DNA of 64,000 nt from Planctomycetota bacterium. GTDB lineage: Bacteria > Planctomycetota > Phycisphaerae > Phycisphaerales > SM1A02. The stretch spans positions 1 to 64,000 of the forward strand of contig JAQCEQ010000007.1 of the NCBI GenBank assembly GCA_027618565.1, read 5' to 3'. Positions within the stretch are counted from its first letter, which is position 1; each line of letters begins with the position of its first letter. Positions 52,793 to 61,695 of the stretch are shown piece after piece. The notes under the pieces were generated by a model that was given only the letters and a program-made list of their open reading frames with translations, made no database searches and was not told the origin of the DNA. Position numbers and translations under genes: made by a program.

Positions 52793-53486
52793 CGAGGCGT
52801 CGGGAATGGTGCTCAACGAGGGCTTCCTGGACGACGTCACGATTCGTGGCCTTGGCGGCATGCTTGGCCCGGCCGTACTGCCCGGCGAAGAGTGGCCGGC
52901 CGTGGGCGCAGGCAACACCGAGACCAGCCAGCGCCTCACCGACCTCATGCTCAAGGCGTGCCGGGTGTGTGCCTGCAGCCAGGGGACGATGAACAACCTG
53001 CTCTTTGGGAATGAGCGATTCGGCTTCTACGAGACCATTGCTGGTGGTGCAGGCGGCTCCCCAGCCGGTGTTGGGTTGAGCGCGACGCACTCGCACATGA
53101 CCAACACTCGAGTCACGGATCCGGAAATCCTGGAGCGCAGGCTGCCGGTGGTGCTGGAGCGGTTTGAGATCCGGCGTGGAAGCGGCGGTGGCGGGGTCCA
53201 TCCCGGCGGCGACGGCGTCGTGAGACGGGTCCGATTCCTGGAACCCGTGGAAGTGACTTTGCTCACGCAACATCGCGTGGAATCCCCCTACGGGGTGGAT
53301 GGCGGAGGTGCGGGCGCCTGCGGCCGGCAGGTGGCCCGCCGCGCGGACGGGACGAGGCAGGAATTGGGGGGCGCGACCGTCGTCCGAATGGATGCCGGTG
53401 ACGCCGTGGAGATCCAGACTCCGGGAGGCGGTGGGTGGGGAGCATTGCGCGAATCGCCCCGCGTCCCCATCGAAAAGTGCCTTTGA
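52134..53486 (+). CDS. Hydantoinase B/oxoprolinase domain, downstream piece of the frameshifted fusion
   Basis: From 52107 this frame reads [22 protein letters not shown], the HyuB segment that should follow MGECVRA in the other frame. It continues with [10 protein letters not shown]-like sequence, [58 protein letters not shown], and the glycine-rich end PGGGGWGAL. The GTG at 52134 is only the first possible start; there is no ribosome-binding site, so this piece is probably not translated alone. The last dozen residues are encoded by the dispersed palindromic repeat. Confidence 0.7.
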   Translation: MNHPAFGGSHLPDITVITPVFAPAAESHALCRIGFVATRAHHAELGGPLPGSMPPFATRLVDEAVVIPPTLVRRRGVTDLTALSALLRSPPFPSRLPEENELDLLAQIAANERGVKALSALGGTIGPTGLQSSMDQLRAVARSRARAAIDSLPEDSLSAEERLDDGSILHVAIHRRAGTLDIDFSGSAAIHPRSFNAPAAVVRSVVMYVLRLIAGRERPDEASGMVLNEGFLDDVTIRGLGGMLGPAVLPGEEWPAVGAGNTETSQRLTDLMLKACRVCACSQGTMNNLLFGNERFGFYETIAGGAGGSPAGVGLSATHSHMTNTRVTDPEILERRLPVVLERFEIRRGSGGGGVHPGGDGVVRRVRFLEPVEVTLLTQHRVESPYGVDGGGAGACGRQVARRADGTRQELGGATVVRMDAGDAVEIQTPGGGGWGALRESPRVPIEKCL

Positions 53487-53512
53487 ACGGCCGATTCTGA
53501 TGGGACCACGAG
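53440..53512 (-). repeat. Dispersed palindromic repeat, copy 2
   Basis: An inverted copy of the element at 21565-21648, read on the minus strand as CCATCAGA, GCCGTTCAA, CTTTT, GATGGG, then GGGGCGATTC. It covers the stop codon and last codons of the HyuB-like frame, so the element also supplies coding sequence. Confidence 0.7.
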
Positions 53513-53677
53513 GATTTCTTCGCAATCGTTGCCGCCCGCATCCGCCAGCGCCCCCTCCAGATTGCAGGCTGAGCGCTTCCGGGACTGAACCGTTCCAGGA
53601 CTCATGCCCTACACTTCAAGGACTGCGCCTATAACCGTATCGTGCAGACAGGTTTGGTCCCACCAAGAGGCTTCACG

Positions 53678-54970
53678 ATGACCCATCGAACCAGACTCTC
53701 GATCACGCTCTCGACGCTCCTTGCCTTTGGGGTCGGACGTGGCCAGGCCGTGGCACAGGATCCGGCGGCCAGTCCGCGCTCGCAGCCCCTCATCTATGAA
53801 GTACCGCTAGGGATGGACATCGAAATGCGGGCGGACGGGGACTTCAAGCCCGATGCCAATACCGGGGGCCAGCTGGGGACCGATGTGCACCCCGATGCGT
53901 ACAAGGAGATCATCGAGGACATCAAGAAGAAGAAGCCGGATCTCCTCGTGTTCACGCTTGACAGCGCGGACATGAACCGGGTGGACTACATGGGTGACGA
54001 CGACCAAGCCGAGTTCTCCAACCTCAACCATAAGGAGTTGCGTCGGCTGGTGAAGAAGTTCCAGGAGGAGACCGGTGTCCCCAAGGACAGTCAGTGCATC
54101 TGGATCAAGGACTGCGTGGGATGGCCAATCCTCTTGGCGTTCAGTTGGCCAACATTCAATGCCGCCGGCGTTCCTTCCATGTTCATCTCAGCGGATGCCC
54201 GGCTTCGTGGACCGCTCTACCCGCAGGTGGCGCGCTTCCACAACAGCAACGACATCGAAGTCACGCGCAAGTGGCGCGAATGCACCAATGGCATGTCGTA
54301 CGCGTTCTTCGAGTACGGTGGGCACGACCGAAACCTCGGGCTGTGCTTCCTTCGACCGGACTGGACGCTCTCGGTCAGTTTCAAGGGTCGCCACGAGCTG
54401 GAGTGGTTCAAGGAGCCCGAGGACGGCGACTACACGCTGGACGACAACCCCAAGGCGCTCATGGGTCTCACGCCCGACACCATGATCGAGCTCGGCATCG
54501 CACGCAGGCTCGCAGGCGAAACCCGGGAAGAGCAACTCACGCACTTGGTCCAACTCCGCGGCATCACTGACTACGCAACGAAGCAACCCGCCGGTCCGGA
54601 CGCTCCCGAGACTGTCGTCGTTGACCAGACCGGCGTGGAGCTTTTCCGTACGTATGTGGAAGACTGGCGCGACACCTACAAGGAGTGCTCAGAGATTCCT
54701 CGACAGCTCCAGCAGGACACGGACCCCGACCCCATGCGTGAGTTGAGTCGTCGGCAGAAGCTGTATGAAAACCTCCTTCGTGCGTGCAAGAAGTATGAGG
54801 CTGTGCAGCGGCGTCTGGGGCAGATGGGGAGCATCCCCATGATTCTCGCCCGGCTTGAGGAGATCGACGAACAGCGGAAGGGCCTCAGCCGCCAGCGCAA
54901 GGATGCTGACGACGGCGATTCGGGCGGCGGACGAAACGGGCGCGGCTTTGGCGGCGGGCTCCCTCGCTGA
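53678..54970 (+). CDS. Exported ClpP/SppA-fold-like protein, degenerate
   Basis: A 430-residue protein with a signal peptide (LSITLSTLLAFGVGRGQAVAQ in part). The middle resembles the crotonase/ClpP fold of NfeD- and SppA-type proteins: IIEDIKKKKPDLLVFTLDSADM, CIWIKDCVGWPILLAFSWP, and VPSMFISADARLRG. The position of the nucleophilic Ser (ASGG-type turn) is occupied by VGWP, so protease activity is unlikely. The C-terminal third is helical and charged, ending in a Gly/Arg tail. It is followed 85 bp later by a related, more canonical protein, suggesting a duplicated pair, one active and one not. An AGAGG site precedes the ATG. Confidence 0.7.
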   Translation: MTHRTRLSITLSTLLAFGVGRGQAVAQDPAASPRSQPLIYEVPLGMDIEMRADGDFKPDANTGGQLGTDVHPDAYKEIIEDIKKKKPDLLVFTLDSADMNRVDYMGDDDQAEFSNLNHKELRRLVKKFQEETGVPKDSQCIWIKDCVGWPILLAFSWPTFNAAGVPSMFISADARLRGPLYPQVARFHNSNDIEVTRKWRECTNGMSYAFFEYGGHDRNLGLCFLRPDWTLSVSFKGRHELEWFKEPEDGDYTLDDNPKALMGLTPDTMIELGIARRLAGETREEQLTHLVQLRGITDYATKQPAGPDAPETVVVDQTGVELFRTYVEDWRDTYKECSEIPRQLQQDTDPDPMRELSRRQKLYENLLRACKKYEAVQRRLGQMGSIPMILARLEEIDEQRKGLSRQRKDADDGDSGGGRNGRGFGGGLPR

Positions 54971-55055
54971 GCCGGGCCTCCGCACATGCGGGCTCCCGCG
55001 TGGCGAGCAATGATTGAATCAACTGGCACTCCAACACTCTCGGACTGACTCCCCC

Positions 55056-56429
55056 ATGACGCGATCCAATCGTCCTCTCCTCACTCTCGCACTCGCCGGT
55101 TCAATGTCCGCCGCAGTGGCTCTTGTCGCTGGCACGGCGACTTCCGCGCACGCGGCCGCCGATGTGGTCACGATCACGCTACGGAGCGGCAAGCGCGTGC
55201 CGGTCGAGGTGGGCCAACATGTGACCGTCCGCTACCGTGACGGATCGAAGATGGTGAGCGCTGAGGGGGATGTCGTTGAGGTCACGGCATCATCGCTCCA
55301 GATCAGCGCGAAGCCAGATCCGATCACGATTGAAGTGTCGAAACTGCTGGACCTGAAGGTGACCGGCAGTGCCCCGGCCGCCGGCTCCACAACTCCCGCG
55401 GCTGGTCCGGATGCCAGGCCCGTCACGCCGGCAACCGCGGGCGCAACCGGCGCCAGATCGCTGGGTGTCGACGCCGGAAAGGTCCCGGTGTTCGTCCTGC
55501 CACTGGAGGGAATGGTCGGCGTGGGCTTGCGACACCAAGAGATGCAGAAGGTGGCGGCGCTGGCTGATTCCTTCGGGCCCGGTCAGGTGATCGTGATGAA
55601 GATCAGTTCCGGCGGCGGCATGGTTGTCGAAGGCGATGACATTTCCGTGGACCTCTTGGAGATCAAGAAGCGCCATCGATTGGTGGCCTGGATCGAGGAG
55701 GCCATCTCCGGCGCGGCGTTTACCGCGATGTGTGCGGACGAGATTTACTTGATGGGTCACGCCGTGATCGGATCGATCACCATGTTCTCCTCCGGCCAAG
55801 GTGGGCAGAAGTCGATCGAGGGTGACGCGCTGGTGGCGTGGCTGGGGCGCATGCAGCAGCTGGCCGATACGGGCGACCCCAAGAAGCGCCCCGGCATGGC
55901 GCTCAAGGCCATGGTCTATTCACCGCTGATGCTGAGTTACGACAAAGACCCGATCACCGGAGTGGTCACGTGGCACGACACCATGGAGGGCGAGTTTGAA
56001 TTGTCCACCGCCGAGGAAAACCTGGATTTCACCTGCCAGACGGGCATCCACTCGGGATTCATCGATGGCCGCGCCGACACATGGGATGAGTTGATGGTCA
56101 AACTGGACTTGGGAGCACGAGGGGAGCGCCACCCCGGTGGCGACGAGATCTTTGAGGAGTGGACCGCGCTTCTTGAGGACGCCGAAATCAAGGTCCCACT
56201 GCTCACCCAGCGGCTGAACTATGCGGGCACCGGCTCGGGCGATCCGCTGGTCATCATGCGTGCGCAGTTGCGGGTGATCGAAGAATTGATCTCGTGGTCC
56301 AAGCGACTGGGCATTCGCGCGGCGGCCGGGCAGTTCCAACTGGATCCGGAAACTCTCAAGCAGCTCAAAGAACAGCTGGAGCGCCAGATCAAGGATCTCC
56401 AGAAGCAAAAGTCGAACCAGCAGGACTAG
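55056..56429 (+). CDS. Exported ClpP/SppA-fold protease-like protein
   Basis: A 457-residue protein with a signal peptide ending near AHAA (residue 33). A small beta domain (about 35-105; ITLRSGKRVPVEVGQHVTVRYRDG in part) precedes a Pro/Ala linker. A ClpP-fold domain follows at about 150-330: VFVLPLEGMVGVGLRHQEM, the oxyanion strand VMKISSGGGMVVEGDD, and AWIEEAISGAAFTAMCADEIYLMGHAVIGSI, where Ser218 matches the SppA/NfeD nucleophile position. The C-terminus is helical with a Lys/Gln-rich end. A periplasmic membrane-quality-control role is plausible but unproven. Confidence 0.75.
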   Translation: MTRSNRPLLTLALAGSMSAAVALVAGTATSAHAAADVVTITLRSGKRVPVEVGQHVTVRYRDGSKMVSAEGDVVEVTASSLQISAKPDPITIEVSKLLDLKVTGSAPAAGSTTPAAGPDARPVTPATAGATGARSLGVDAGKVPVFVLPLEGMVGVGLRHQEMQKVAALADSFGPGQVIVMKISSGGGMVVEGDDISVDLLEIKKRHRLVAWIEEAISGAAFTAMCADEIYLMGHAVIGSITMFSSGQGGQKSIEGDALVAWLGRMQQLADTGDPKKRPGMALKAMVYSPLMLSYDKDPITGVVTWHDTMEGEFELSTAEENLDFTCQTGIHSGFIDGRADTWDELMVKLDLGARGERHPGGDEIFEEWTALLEDAEIKVPLLTQRLNYAGTGSGDPLVIMRAQLRVIEELISWSKRLGIRAAAGQFQLDPETLKQLKEQLERQIKDLQKQKSNQQD

Positions 56430-56510
56430 GGGCGGTTGGGGGCTCGCGAGTGGTTCCCCGTCGACCCCGAAATCGTGCAGCCGCCCCGCGACGCGCCGGC
56501 CGCCGTCCCC

Positions 56511-57335
56511 CTACGCCACCGCCCACTCGACCCGCTCGATCGACAGCGCACGGCCCGTCAGCGGATCGACATCGATCTGGCAACCGCAGACGCGCACATC
56601 GCCGCTGGCGACATCGAACTGCGTTGGCAGTGCCGCGCTCATGTGCGTGACGACCGACTCCTTGTCGCGGCCGATGACACTGTCGTACGGACCACACATC
56701 CCGACATCGGTGATGAATGCCGTGCCCTTGGGCAAGAGACGCGCGTCCGCAGTGGGAACATGTGTGTGCGATCCCACCACCGCCGTCACCCTCCCGTCCA
56801 GATGATGTCCCAGGGCGATCTTCTCGGCGGTCGCTTCCATGTGCACCTCCACGATGACGATCGGTCGTGATGCACCTGGCGCTGCGGCGACCTTCTCCAG
56901 CGCCCGGTCGATCGCCCCGAATGGCTCGTCCGCGGGGCAGTTCATAAACACGCGGCCAAGCAACGTCACGACCGTGACCGCAGTTCCCTGCCACTCCCCC
57001 GCCGCCGGAGAGAGCTTGAGCACTCGCTGGCCCGGCGAGCGTGCTGGCAGGTTGAACGGGATGATGATGGGCTCGGTGGCGCGCTCCAGGACTGGGACGA
57101 TTCGCCGGTCTCGAAGTGCATGGTCTCCCAGCGTGACCCCGTCCACGCCGGCTTCCCGCAGTGTGCGGTAGAGGTCCTCGGTGATGCCGGAGCCGTGCTT
57201 GATGTTCTCCGCGTTGGCAAGAATCAGGTCTGGCGACCGTTCCTCGCGAATCCTGGGGATGATCTTGGTGACCCCCTGGCGGCCCGGGGCCCCCACCACA
57301 TCGCCAAGAAAGATGATTCGCATTCGGCCAGCCAT
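56511..57335 (-). CDS. YmdB-type metallophosphoesterase (TIGR00282)
   Basis: A 274-residue enzyme. IIFLGDVVGAPGRQG gives the first metal Asp, ILANAENIKHGSG the Glu, and VEVHMEATAEKIALGHHLDGRVTAVVGSHTHVPTADARLLPKGTAFITDVGMCGP (in part) the His ligands, as in Bacillus YmdB. The usual GNH segment is GDHALRD, so one metal-ligand Asn is replaced by Asp. The family hydrolyses 2',3'-cyclic nucleotides or c-di-AMP-type substrates; the substrate here is unknown. The ATG at 57335 is preferred because TAGAGT ends 7 bases before it; a GTG three codons upstream is also open. Confidence 0.88.
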   Translation of the reverse strand: MAGRMRIIFLGDVVGAPGRQGVTKIIPRIREERSPDLILANAENIKHGSGITEDLYRTLREAGVDGVTLGDHALRDRRIVPVLERATEPIIIPFNLPARSPGQRVLKLSPAAGEWQGTAVTVVTLLGRVFMNCPADEPFGAIDRALEKVAAAPGASRPIVIVEVHMEATAEKIALGHHLDGRVTAVVGSHTHVPTADARLLPKGTAFITDVGMCGPYDSVIGRDKESVVTHMSAALPTQFDVASGDVRVCGCQIDVDPLTGRALSIERVEWAVA

Positions 57336-57479
57336 GTGGTACACTCTACGAGTCCAATCAATGGATCACTTGGGGCCTGAGAGGTTGTCGTTTGGGGCAG
57401 CCGTACAGGGTCCCGGTTGGGGCACCCCCCGCGCGCGTGCGCGGTGCGGGGCGTCGGCAGTCACGACACACATCGAACT

Positions 57480-58112
57480 ATGCAAGCAGTCAGCCTTCGT
57501 CAGGGGGACTCCGTCCGCCATCCCGAGCGTCCAGAATGGGGCATCGGCAGCGTGACCCGCACGGAGATCTGCACCATCAGCGGATCCCGCGACCTTCGCG
57601 TTTGGGTGCGGTTTCCCAATGTGGGCGAAAAGGTGCTTCTCGCAAGCGTCGCCAAGCTGGAGGTGATGGGCGAGCAGACCGGCATGCAGGCGATCTACGC
57701 GCGGCCCACGCTGACGCAGGTGGAAGGCAAGGATTCCGATGGATGGCTTGCCAAGATTGGCGAGCGCAATGCCACGGAGCTCATGATTGGCATCTCGCCC
57801 GAGGCCACCGACCCATTCACCAACGCCAAACTGCGCCTGGAGCGGACGCTCAAGCTGTACCGGTTCGATGGCCGCGGGGTGAGCCTCATCGAGTGGTCCA
57901 TCGCGCAGAGCGGCCTGAGCGACCCGATGACCCGGTTCAATCGACAGGAACTGGAGCAGTTCCACAAGCGGTGGATCTTCAACCTGGACACACACTTGGG
58001 CCGACTCATCCAAGAGGTTCGCTACCAGAACGGCGTCCTGGATGCGGTGCTCCGGGACGCCACACCGGTCGGTCGCAGGGCCGTCGAGCGCGCACGCGCC
58101 GCGGCGAGGTGA
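57480..58112 (+). CDS. DUF3553-domain protein
   Basis: A 210-residue soluble protein. Residues 5-58 match DUF3553: GDSVRHPERPEWGIGSVTR, then RVWVRFPNVGEKVLL. DUF3553 is a small beta domain found at the ends of helicases such as UvrD and in stand-alone proteins. The rest (IGERNATELMIGISPEATDPF; RQELEQFHKRWIFNLDTHLG) is helical and unknown. There is no partner nearby. A CGGCCCG/CGGGCCG hairpin lies about 15 bp after the stop, without a T-run. Confidence 0.75.
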   Translation: MQAVSLRQGDSVRHPERPEWGIGSVTRTEICTISGSRDLRVWVRFPNVGEKVLLASVAKLEVMGEQTGMQAIYARPTLTQVEGKDSDGWLAKIGERNATELMIGISPEATDPFTNAKLRLERTLKLYRFDGRGVSLIEWSIAQSGLSDPMTRFNRQELEQFHKRWIFNLDTHLGRLIQEVRYQNGVLDAVLRDATPVGRRAVERARAAAR

Positions 58113-58199
58113 GCGCGGGGGTGTCGGCCCGCAGTCGGGCCGCCGCGAGGCAGAGCACGCCGGATCCCCTGAAGTTTCACCGTGTGCGATTGTTGGAGT

Positions 58200-58273
58200 G
58201 GACCATACTGGATTTGAACCAGTGACCTCCTCCGTGTCATGGAGGCGCGCTAGCCAACTGCGCCAATGGTCCG
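58200..58273 (-). tRNA. tRNA-Val (anticodon GAC)
   Basis: On the minus strand acceptor GGACCAT pairs with ATGGTCC. The D-arm contains GCGCAGTTGGCTAGCGC; the anticodon stem CCTCC/GGAGG holds loop ATGACAC with anticodon GAC (codon GUC). The T-arm contains GGTTCAAATCC. The discriminator is A and CCA is not encoded. Confidence 0.95.
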
Positions 58274-58403
58274 ATGGCGGGAAGTATAGCGGCGGCTGGC
58301 TCGCGATAGAGCGGCGTCTAGCCCATCACAGAGTGCTGTCTGGCTCGCCACACGACCGAGCCCGCGGCGCAAGTACAACTCCCGTCCAGGCACTCGAGCG
58401 GAC

Positions 58404-58604
58404 ATGGACAAGGGCAGGGTGCGCACGGCGGTGCCGCTCTTTGATCACTTGTCGGAGGCGCAGCAAGGCCAGGTCATGGCGGAGCTGGATGTTCGCACGC
58501 TCTACCGGTTGGCGAATGGGAGGCTGTATCCCGACGGATCTGTCGGCCGCATGATGCAGTCGCCAAGGCTCATTGCCTGGCCGGAGAAGACGGCTGCTCG
58601 TTGA
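58404..58604 (+). CDS. Small uncharacterised protein, doubtful
   Basis: A 66-residue frame that fills the gap between tRNA-Val and the convergent gltX gene. Its translation (LFDHLSEAQQGQVMAELDVR and a Gly-rich RLANGRLYPDGSVGRM) is compositionally reasonable for a protein, but no family is recognised, and no ribosome-binding site or -10 element is clear. The rest of the 58274-58403 gap shows nothing further. Confidence 0.3.
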   Translation: MDKGRVRTAVPLFDHLSEAQQGQVMAELDVRTLYRLANGRLYPDGSVGRMMQSPRLIAWPEKTAAR

Positions 58605-58622
58605 TTCCGGAGCGGCCGTTGG

Positions 58623-60368
58623 TCAGTCGCGCTTGGCAAGGGCGATGACTTGCGCGATCCTCGCGAGCGCGCGCGCCTTCGGCAGGATGCAGAGCGTGTC
58701 AAAGATCGGCGGGCTCACGGTGCCGCCGGTAAGCGCCACGCGCAGTGGCTGCGCCACCTTGCCCATGTGGCCAGCGGCAGCCTCCGCGGCGTAGGCAGTG
58801 ATGATGGGTTCGAGCGCTTCGGGGTTCCAGCTCGTGTCGGGTGTGGTGGCGAGGATCGCGTGGAGTGCCGTCAGGTGCGACAGTCCCGTGCCGCCGGTAG
58901 CAGGGTCCGACTTGAGGAGCACCTTGTCGATGGTCTTCGCATCGGGCGAGATCGCTGGTGAGTCGTCCGCCGCCACCACCCATGCGTTGCCAGCGAACAG
59001 ATCTTCGAGCGTCTTGCTGCGCTCGTGGCTGGCGGCGGCGAGTCGGTCGAAGGCCTGCGCAGGAAGTGCACGTATGAAGTCGCCGTGGAATTGCTCGCCG
59101 TGCGCTCGCGCGCGGGCGATGAACGCTTCGCGAGGCATGCCGGTGATGGCATCAGTGTTGAACGACAGCAGCTTGGCGCGATCGAACTTGGCGGCGGTCT
59201 TCTGGATGCGGTCCAGGCGCAGGTGCTTGGCCAGGAACTGGTTGTCGAACTTTTCGATGTCGTTGCCGGGACTCCACCCGTTGAGCGCAAGGAAGTTGCA
59301 GAGGACCTCTGGGAGGTAGCCGCTGCGCCGGAAATCGTCCACATTGATCTCGGGGAGGATCACGCACAGTGCCTCCGCCAACCGCTGCGCAGAGTCAAAA
59401 TCCAGCTGGACATTCTTGTCGGATAGCCATCGATCCCAATCGACTTGCGCAACCGACGGCGATCCATCAGTCCCCGCCGGCGGGGCGGCGAGTGACTGCG
59501 GCTGTGCCGACGCCTTCGCCTTCACCGCTGCGCGCAGCGTCTTGTCCTTGTCGCGCTTGGACATCTTGCTGCCGTCGGGGTTGCAGATGATCGACATGTG
59601 CGCGTAGGCGGGCCGGCGAAAGCCAAGCGCATCCTGCAGCAACATGTGCTTGGCGGTGTTGGTGAAGTGCTCCTGCGCGCGCATGACATGCGACACCTGC
59701 ATGAACTCGTCATCGACCACCACGGCAAAGTGGTAGGTGGGGAATCCGTCAGCCTTGCGGATCACGAAGTCGTCGATTTCCTCGGCGGGGATGGTGGCGT
59801 CGCCCAAGACCTCGTCGTGAATCGTGACGGCGTGGCCCGGGCACTTGAATCGAACGACAGCTGGAGTGTTGGCGGCCAGCTTGGCGGCGATCTCCTGGGC
59901 AGAGAGCGACAGCGCCGCGCGGTCGTATCGATACGCGCGCTTCTCTGCGAGGGCGGCCTTGCGCTTGACGTCCAACTCCTCTGGAGTCTCGAAGGCGTAG
60001 TAGGCGTGGCCGGCGTCGATGAGTTGCTGGAGGCATCGGTTGTAGAGGTCCAGCCGTTCGCTCTGGAAGTATGGGCCGTGCGGGCCGCCGCCGGTGCCCT
60101 CATAGGTGGGGCCCTCGTCCCAGTCGATGCCCAGCCACTTGAGGTCCGCGAGGAAGCCCACGCTCGCCGCGTCGGAGGAGCGCTTCTGGTCGGTGTCTTC
60201 GATGCGCACGATCATCCGCCCGCCGTGTTGGCGAGCGAACGCCCAGCAGAAGAGTGCGCTCCGTGCACCGCCCACATGCAGATGCCCCGAGGGGCTTGGC
60301 GCAAAGCGCGTGACGACAGTCTGTACGGCGGGCACCGATGAGGGTGCCGCAACGGGAGTGGTGGCCAT
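58623..60368 (-). CDS. gltX: Glutamyl-tRNA synthetase
   Basis: A 581-residue class I synthetase. The N-terminal PSPSGHLHVGGARSALF contains the HIGH-equivalent, followed by RIEDTDQKRSS; the KMSKRDKDKT loop is near residue 260. Immediately after it is an Ala/Pro/Ser insertion (about 35 residues) that makes it longer than usual. The C-terminal anticodon domain ends in LRVALTGGTVSPPIFDTL. A bacterium with this enzyme may be non-discriminating; that cannot be told here. The start ATG is the first in frame that keeps a short disordered head. Confidence 0.95.
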   Translation of the reverse strand: MATTPVAAPSSVPAVQTVVTRFAPSPSGHLHVGGARSALFCWAFARQHGGRMIVRIEDTDQKRSSDAASVGFLADLKWLGIDWDEGPTYEGTGGGPHGPYFQSERLDLYNRCLQQLIDAGHAYYAFETPEELDVKRKAALAEKRAYRYDRAALSLSAQEIAAKLAANTPAVVRFKCPGHAVTIHDEVLGDATIPAEEIDDFVIRKADGFPTYHFAVVVDDEFMQVSHVMRAQEHFTNTAKHMLLQDALGFRRPAYAHMSIICNPDGSKMSKRDKDKTLRAAVKAKASAQPQSLAAPPAGTDGSPSVAQVDWDRWLSDKNVQLDFDSAQRLAEALCVILPEINVDDFRRSGYLPEVLCNFLALNGWSPGNDIEKFDNQFLAKHLRLDRIQKTAAKFDRAKLLSFNTDAITGMPREAFIARARAHGEQFHGDFIRALPAQAFDRLAAASHERSKTLEDLFAGNAWVVAADDSPAISPDAKTIDKVLLKSDPATGGTGLSHLTALHAILATTPDTSWNPEALEPIITAYAAEAAAGHMGKVAQPLRVALTGGTVSPPIFDTLCILPKARALARIAQVIALAKRD

Positions 60369-60396
60369 CGAGCCGCGGAGGCTACTCGCGCACCCC

Positions 60397-60402
60397 TACG
60401 AT
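60397..60402 (+). promoter_or_regulatory. -10-like hexamer TACGAT for the YfcE-like gene
   Basis: TACGAT ends 6 bases before the GTG at 60409, which is where homology begins; the spacer is GAACCG. It supports the GTG start over upstream in-frame ATGs inside gltX. Confidence 0.45.
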
Positions 60403-60408
60403 GAACCG

Positions 60409-60984
60409 GTGGCAGGACCCCCCACCACGCTTGGCATTCTCTCGGACGCGCACGGCCACAGGGGGCGGGCACGGATGGCCATCGAGCGCTTGCAGGCTCG
60501 GGGTGCGTCGATGTTCCTCTACGCGGGAGATGCGTGCGACCTCAAGGTCATCGACCAGCTGGCGGGGCTGCACTCGTTCGCGGTGGCCGGCAACTGTGAT
60601 CGCCACCTGTGGAAGTGCCTTCCCGACTACTGCCGCGCGATCGGGGTGGCGTACGGCGAAGTGTCGATTGAGTTGAGCGTGGACGGGAAGCGCGTGCTGC
60701 TCACGCACGGCGATCCTCGATGTGCCGACGACATCGCCGTGGCCGAGCGTGCCGGCGTGGAGTTCATCGTGCGAGGCCATGGCCATGAGAAGGCATTGTG
60801 GGAAGTGAAGAGAGCGGCGGATCTAGGTCCTGGCTCGCATTCGGGTTCGGGCTCGCGCCGCAGCTCCGTGACGCGGCACCTCTGCGCGGGGTCGGTGGCG
60901 GAGTCGAGGGACGCCGACGGCATCTGCCGCGCGCTGCTGCTCACGCCGGCGACGGGGCAGTTCGAGTGGATTGAGGTGGGTTGA
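60409..60984 (+). CDS. YfcE/MJ0936-type metallophosphoesterase
   Basis: A 191-residue calcineurin-like phosphodiesterase. The metal-site motifs are in order: LGILSDAHGH, LYAGDACD, AVAGNCDRH, LLTHGDPR and FIVRGHGHE. Small enzymes of this kind hydrolyse phosphodiesters such as bis-pNPP; the physiological substrate is unknown. The GTG start gives VAGPPTTLGIL. Its stop codon lies in a 10-bp tandem repeat. Confidence 0.88.
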   Translation: MAGPPTTLGILSDAHGHRGRARMAIERLQARGASMFLYAGDACDLKVIDQLAGLHSFAVAGNCDRHLWKCLPDYCRAIGVAYGEVSIELSVDGKRVLLTHGDPRCADDIAVAERAGVEFIVRGHGHEKALWEVKRAADLGPGSHSGSGSRRSSVTRHLCAGSVAESRDADGICRALLLTPATGQFEWIEVG

Positions 60985-60996
60985 GGTGGGTTGAGG
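60971..60996 (+). repeat. Tandem repeat, 2.6 x 10 bp (TTGAGGTGGG)
   Basis: Two full units and six bases of a third span the end of the YfcE-like gene; the TGA stop (60982-60984) is inside the second unit. The third unit breaks off into an otherwise empty 40-bp gap. Confidence 0.9.
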
Positions 60997-61035
60997 CCGT
61001 AGGAGGGGCCTTGATCGCCGGGGGTCACAGAATGG

Positions 61036-61689
61036 TTAGCGCGGAAGCCCCTCCAAGGCCACCAGGTACGGCTCCATCACGCGGGACATACGGGCGTGCC
61101 TGGCGTGCACGGCCAGCTCGGCGCGCGCGGCATCTCCCGGGTGAAGGCGCAAGTACTCACGAAGCGCCTCCACCGCCAGCGGGAGTCCAATTCCAGCCCG
61201 GTGTCGGAACCGGAAGCAATCCACCACGGTCTTGGCGGGGCTGAACACAGGGATCGATGTGCCATCAATCGGTCGGTGCTGCACCCCCTCTCGCAGGCAG
61301 GCTCCCGAAAGCCGCACCACGCGCACACGCACTTGCGGCAGCCTGGGTGTGCGAGCGGTCGGCGGCAGCGCGATCCAGATTGTTGGCATCAATGGGTTTC
61401 CGATTGAGCGCCCTCCCTCCGCAGCGTCGAGCGCGTGCATCCGCACGGCGCTCAAAAGGCATACGACCGAGGAAGGGACTCGCTTGGCGACCACGGCCAG
61501 GGCCCTCGATTCGGCAGAGCCAAAGCCGCGCACGCAATACAGGCCCCTCGCCGGACTGTGGATCATCCCCTCCCTGAGCATCGTCCGCAGGAGCGGCCTG
61601 CAGACCCCGCGAGACTCGAGGTCTGACGCGCGCGCCAACCCAAACTCTTGCAAGAGGAGGGACACCTGCCGTCGGCGGGGCGTCGTCAT
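61036..61689 (-). CDS. AbiEi-like antitoxin / transcriptional regulator, orphan
   Basis: A 217-residue protein. The N-terminal winged helix (LLQEFGLARASDLESRGVCRPLLRTMLREGMIHSPARGLY in part) is followed by the AbiEi-type domain with IPVFSPAKTVVDCFRFRHRAG and VALEALREYLR-like helix (LAVEALREYLRL). In type IV toxin-antitoxin systems AbiEi represses the operon and neutralises the nucleotidyltransferase AbiEii. No AbiEii gene (GSxxxD nucleotidyltransferase) is on either side, so this is a solitary regulator. TAACAT ends 6 bases before the ATG, in a locally AT-rich gap (61700-61760). Confidence 0.75.
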   Translation of the reverse strand: MTTPRRRQVSLLLQEFGLARASDLESRGVCRPLLRTMLREGMIHSPARGLYCVRGFGSAESRALAVVAKRVPSSVVCLLSAVRMHALDAAEGGRSIGNPLMPTIWIALPPTARTPRLPQVRVRVVRLSGACLREGVQHRPIDGTSIPVFSPAKTVVDCFRFRHRAGIGLPLAVEALREYLRLHPGDAARAELAVHARHARMSRVMEPYLVALEGLPR

Positions 61690-61695
61690 GGATGG

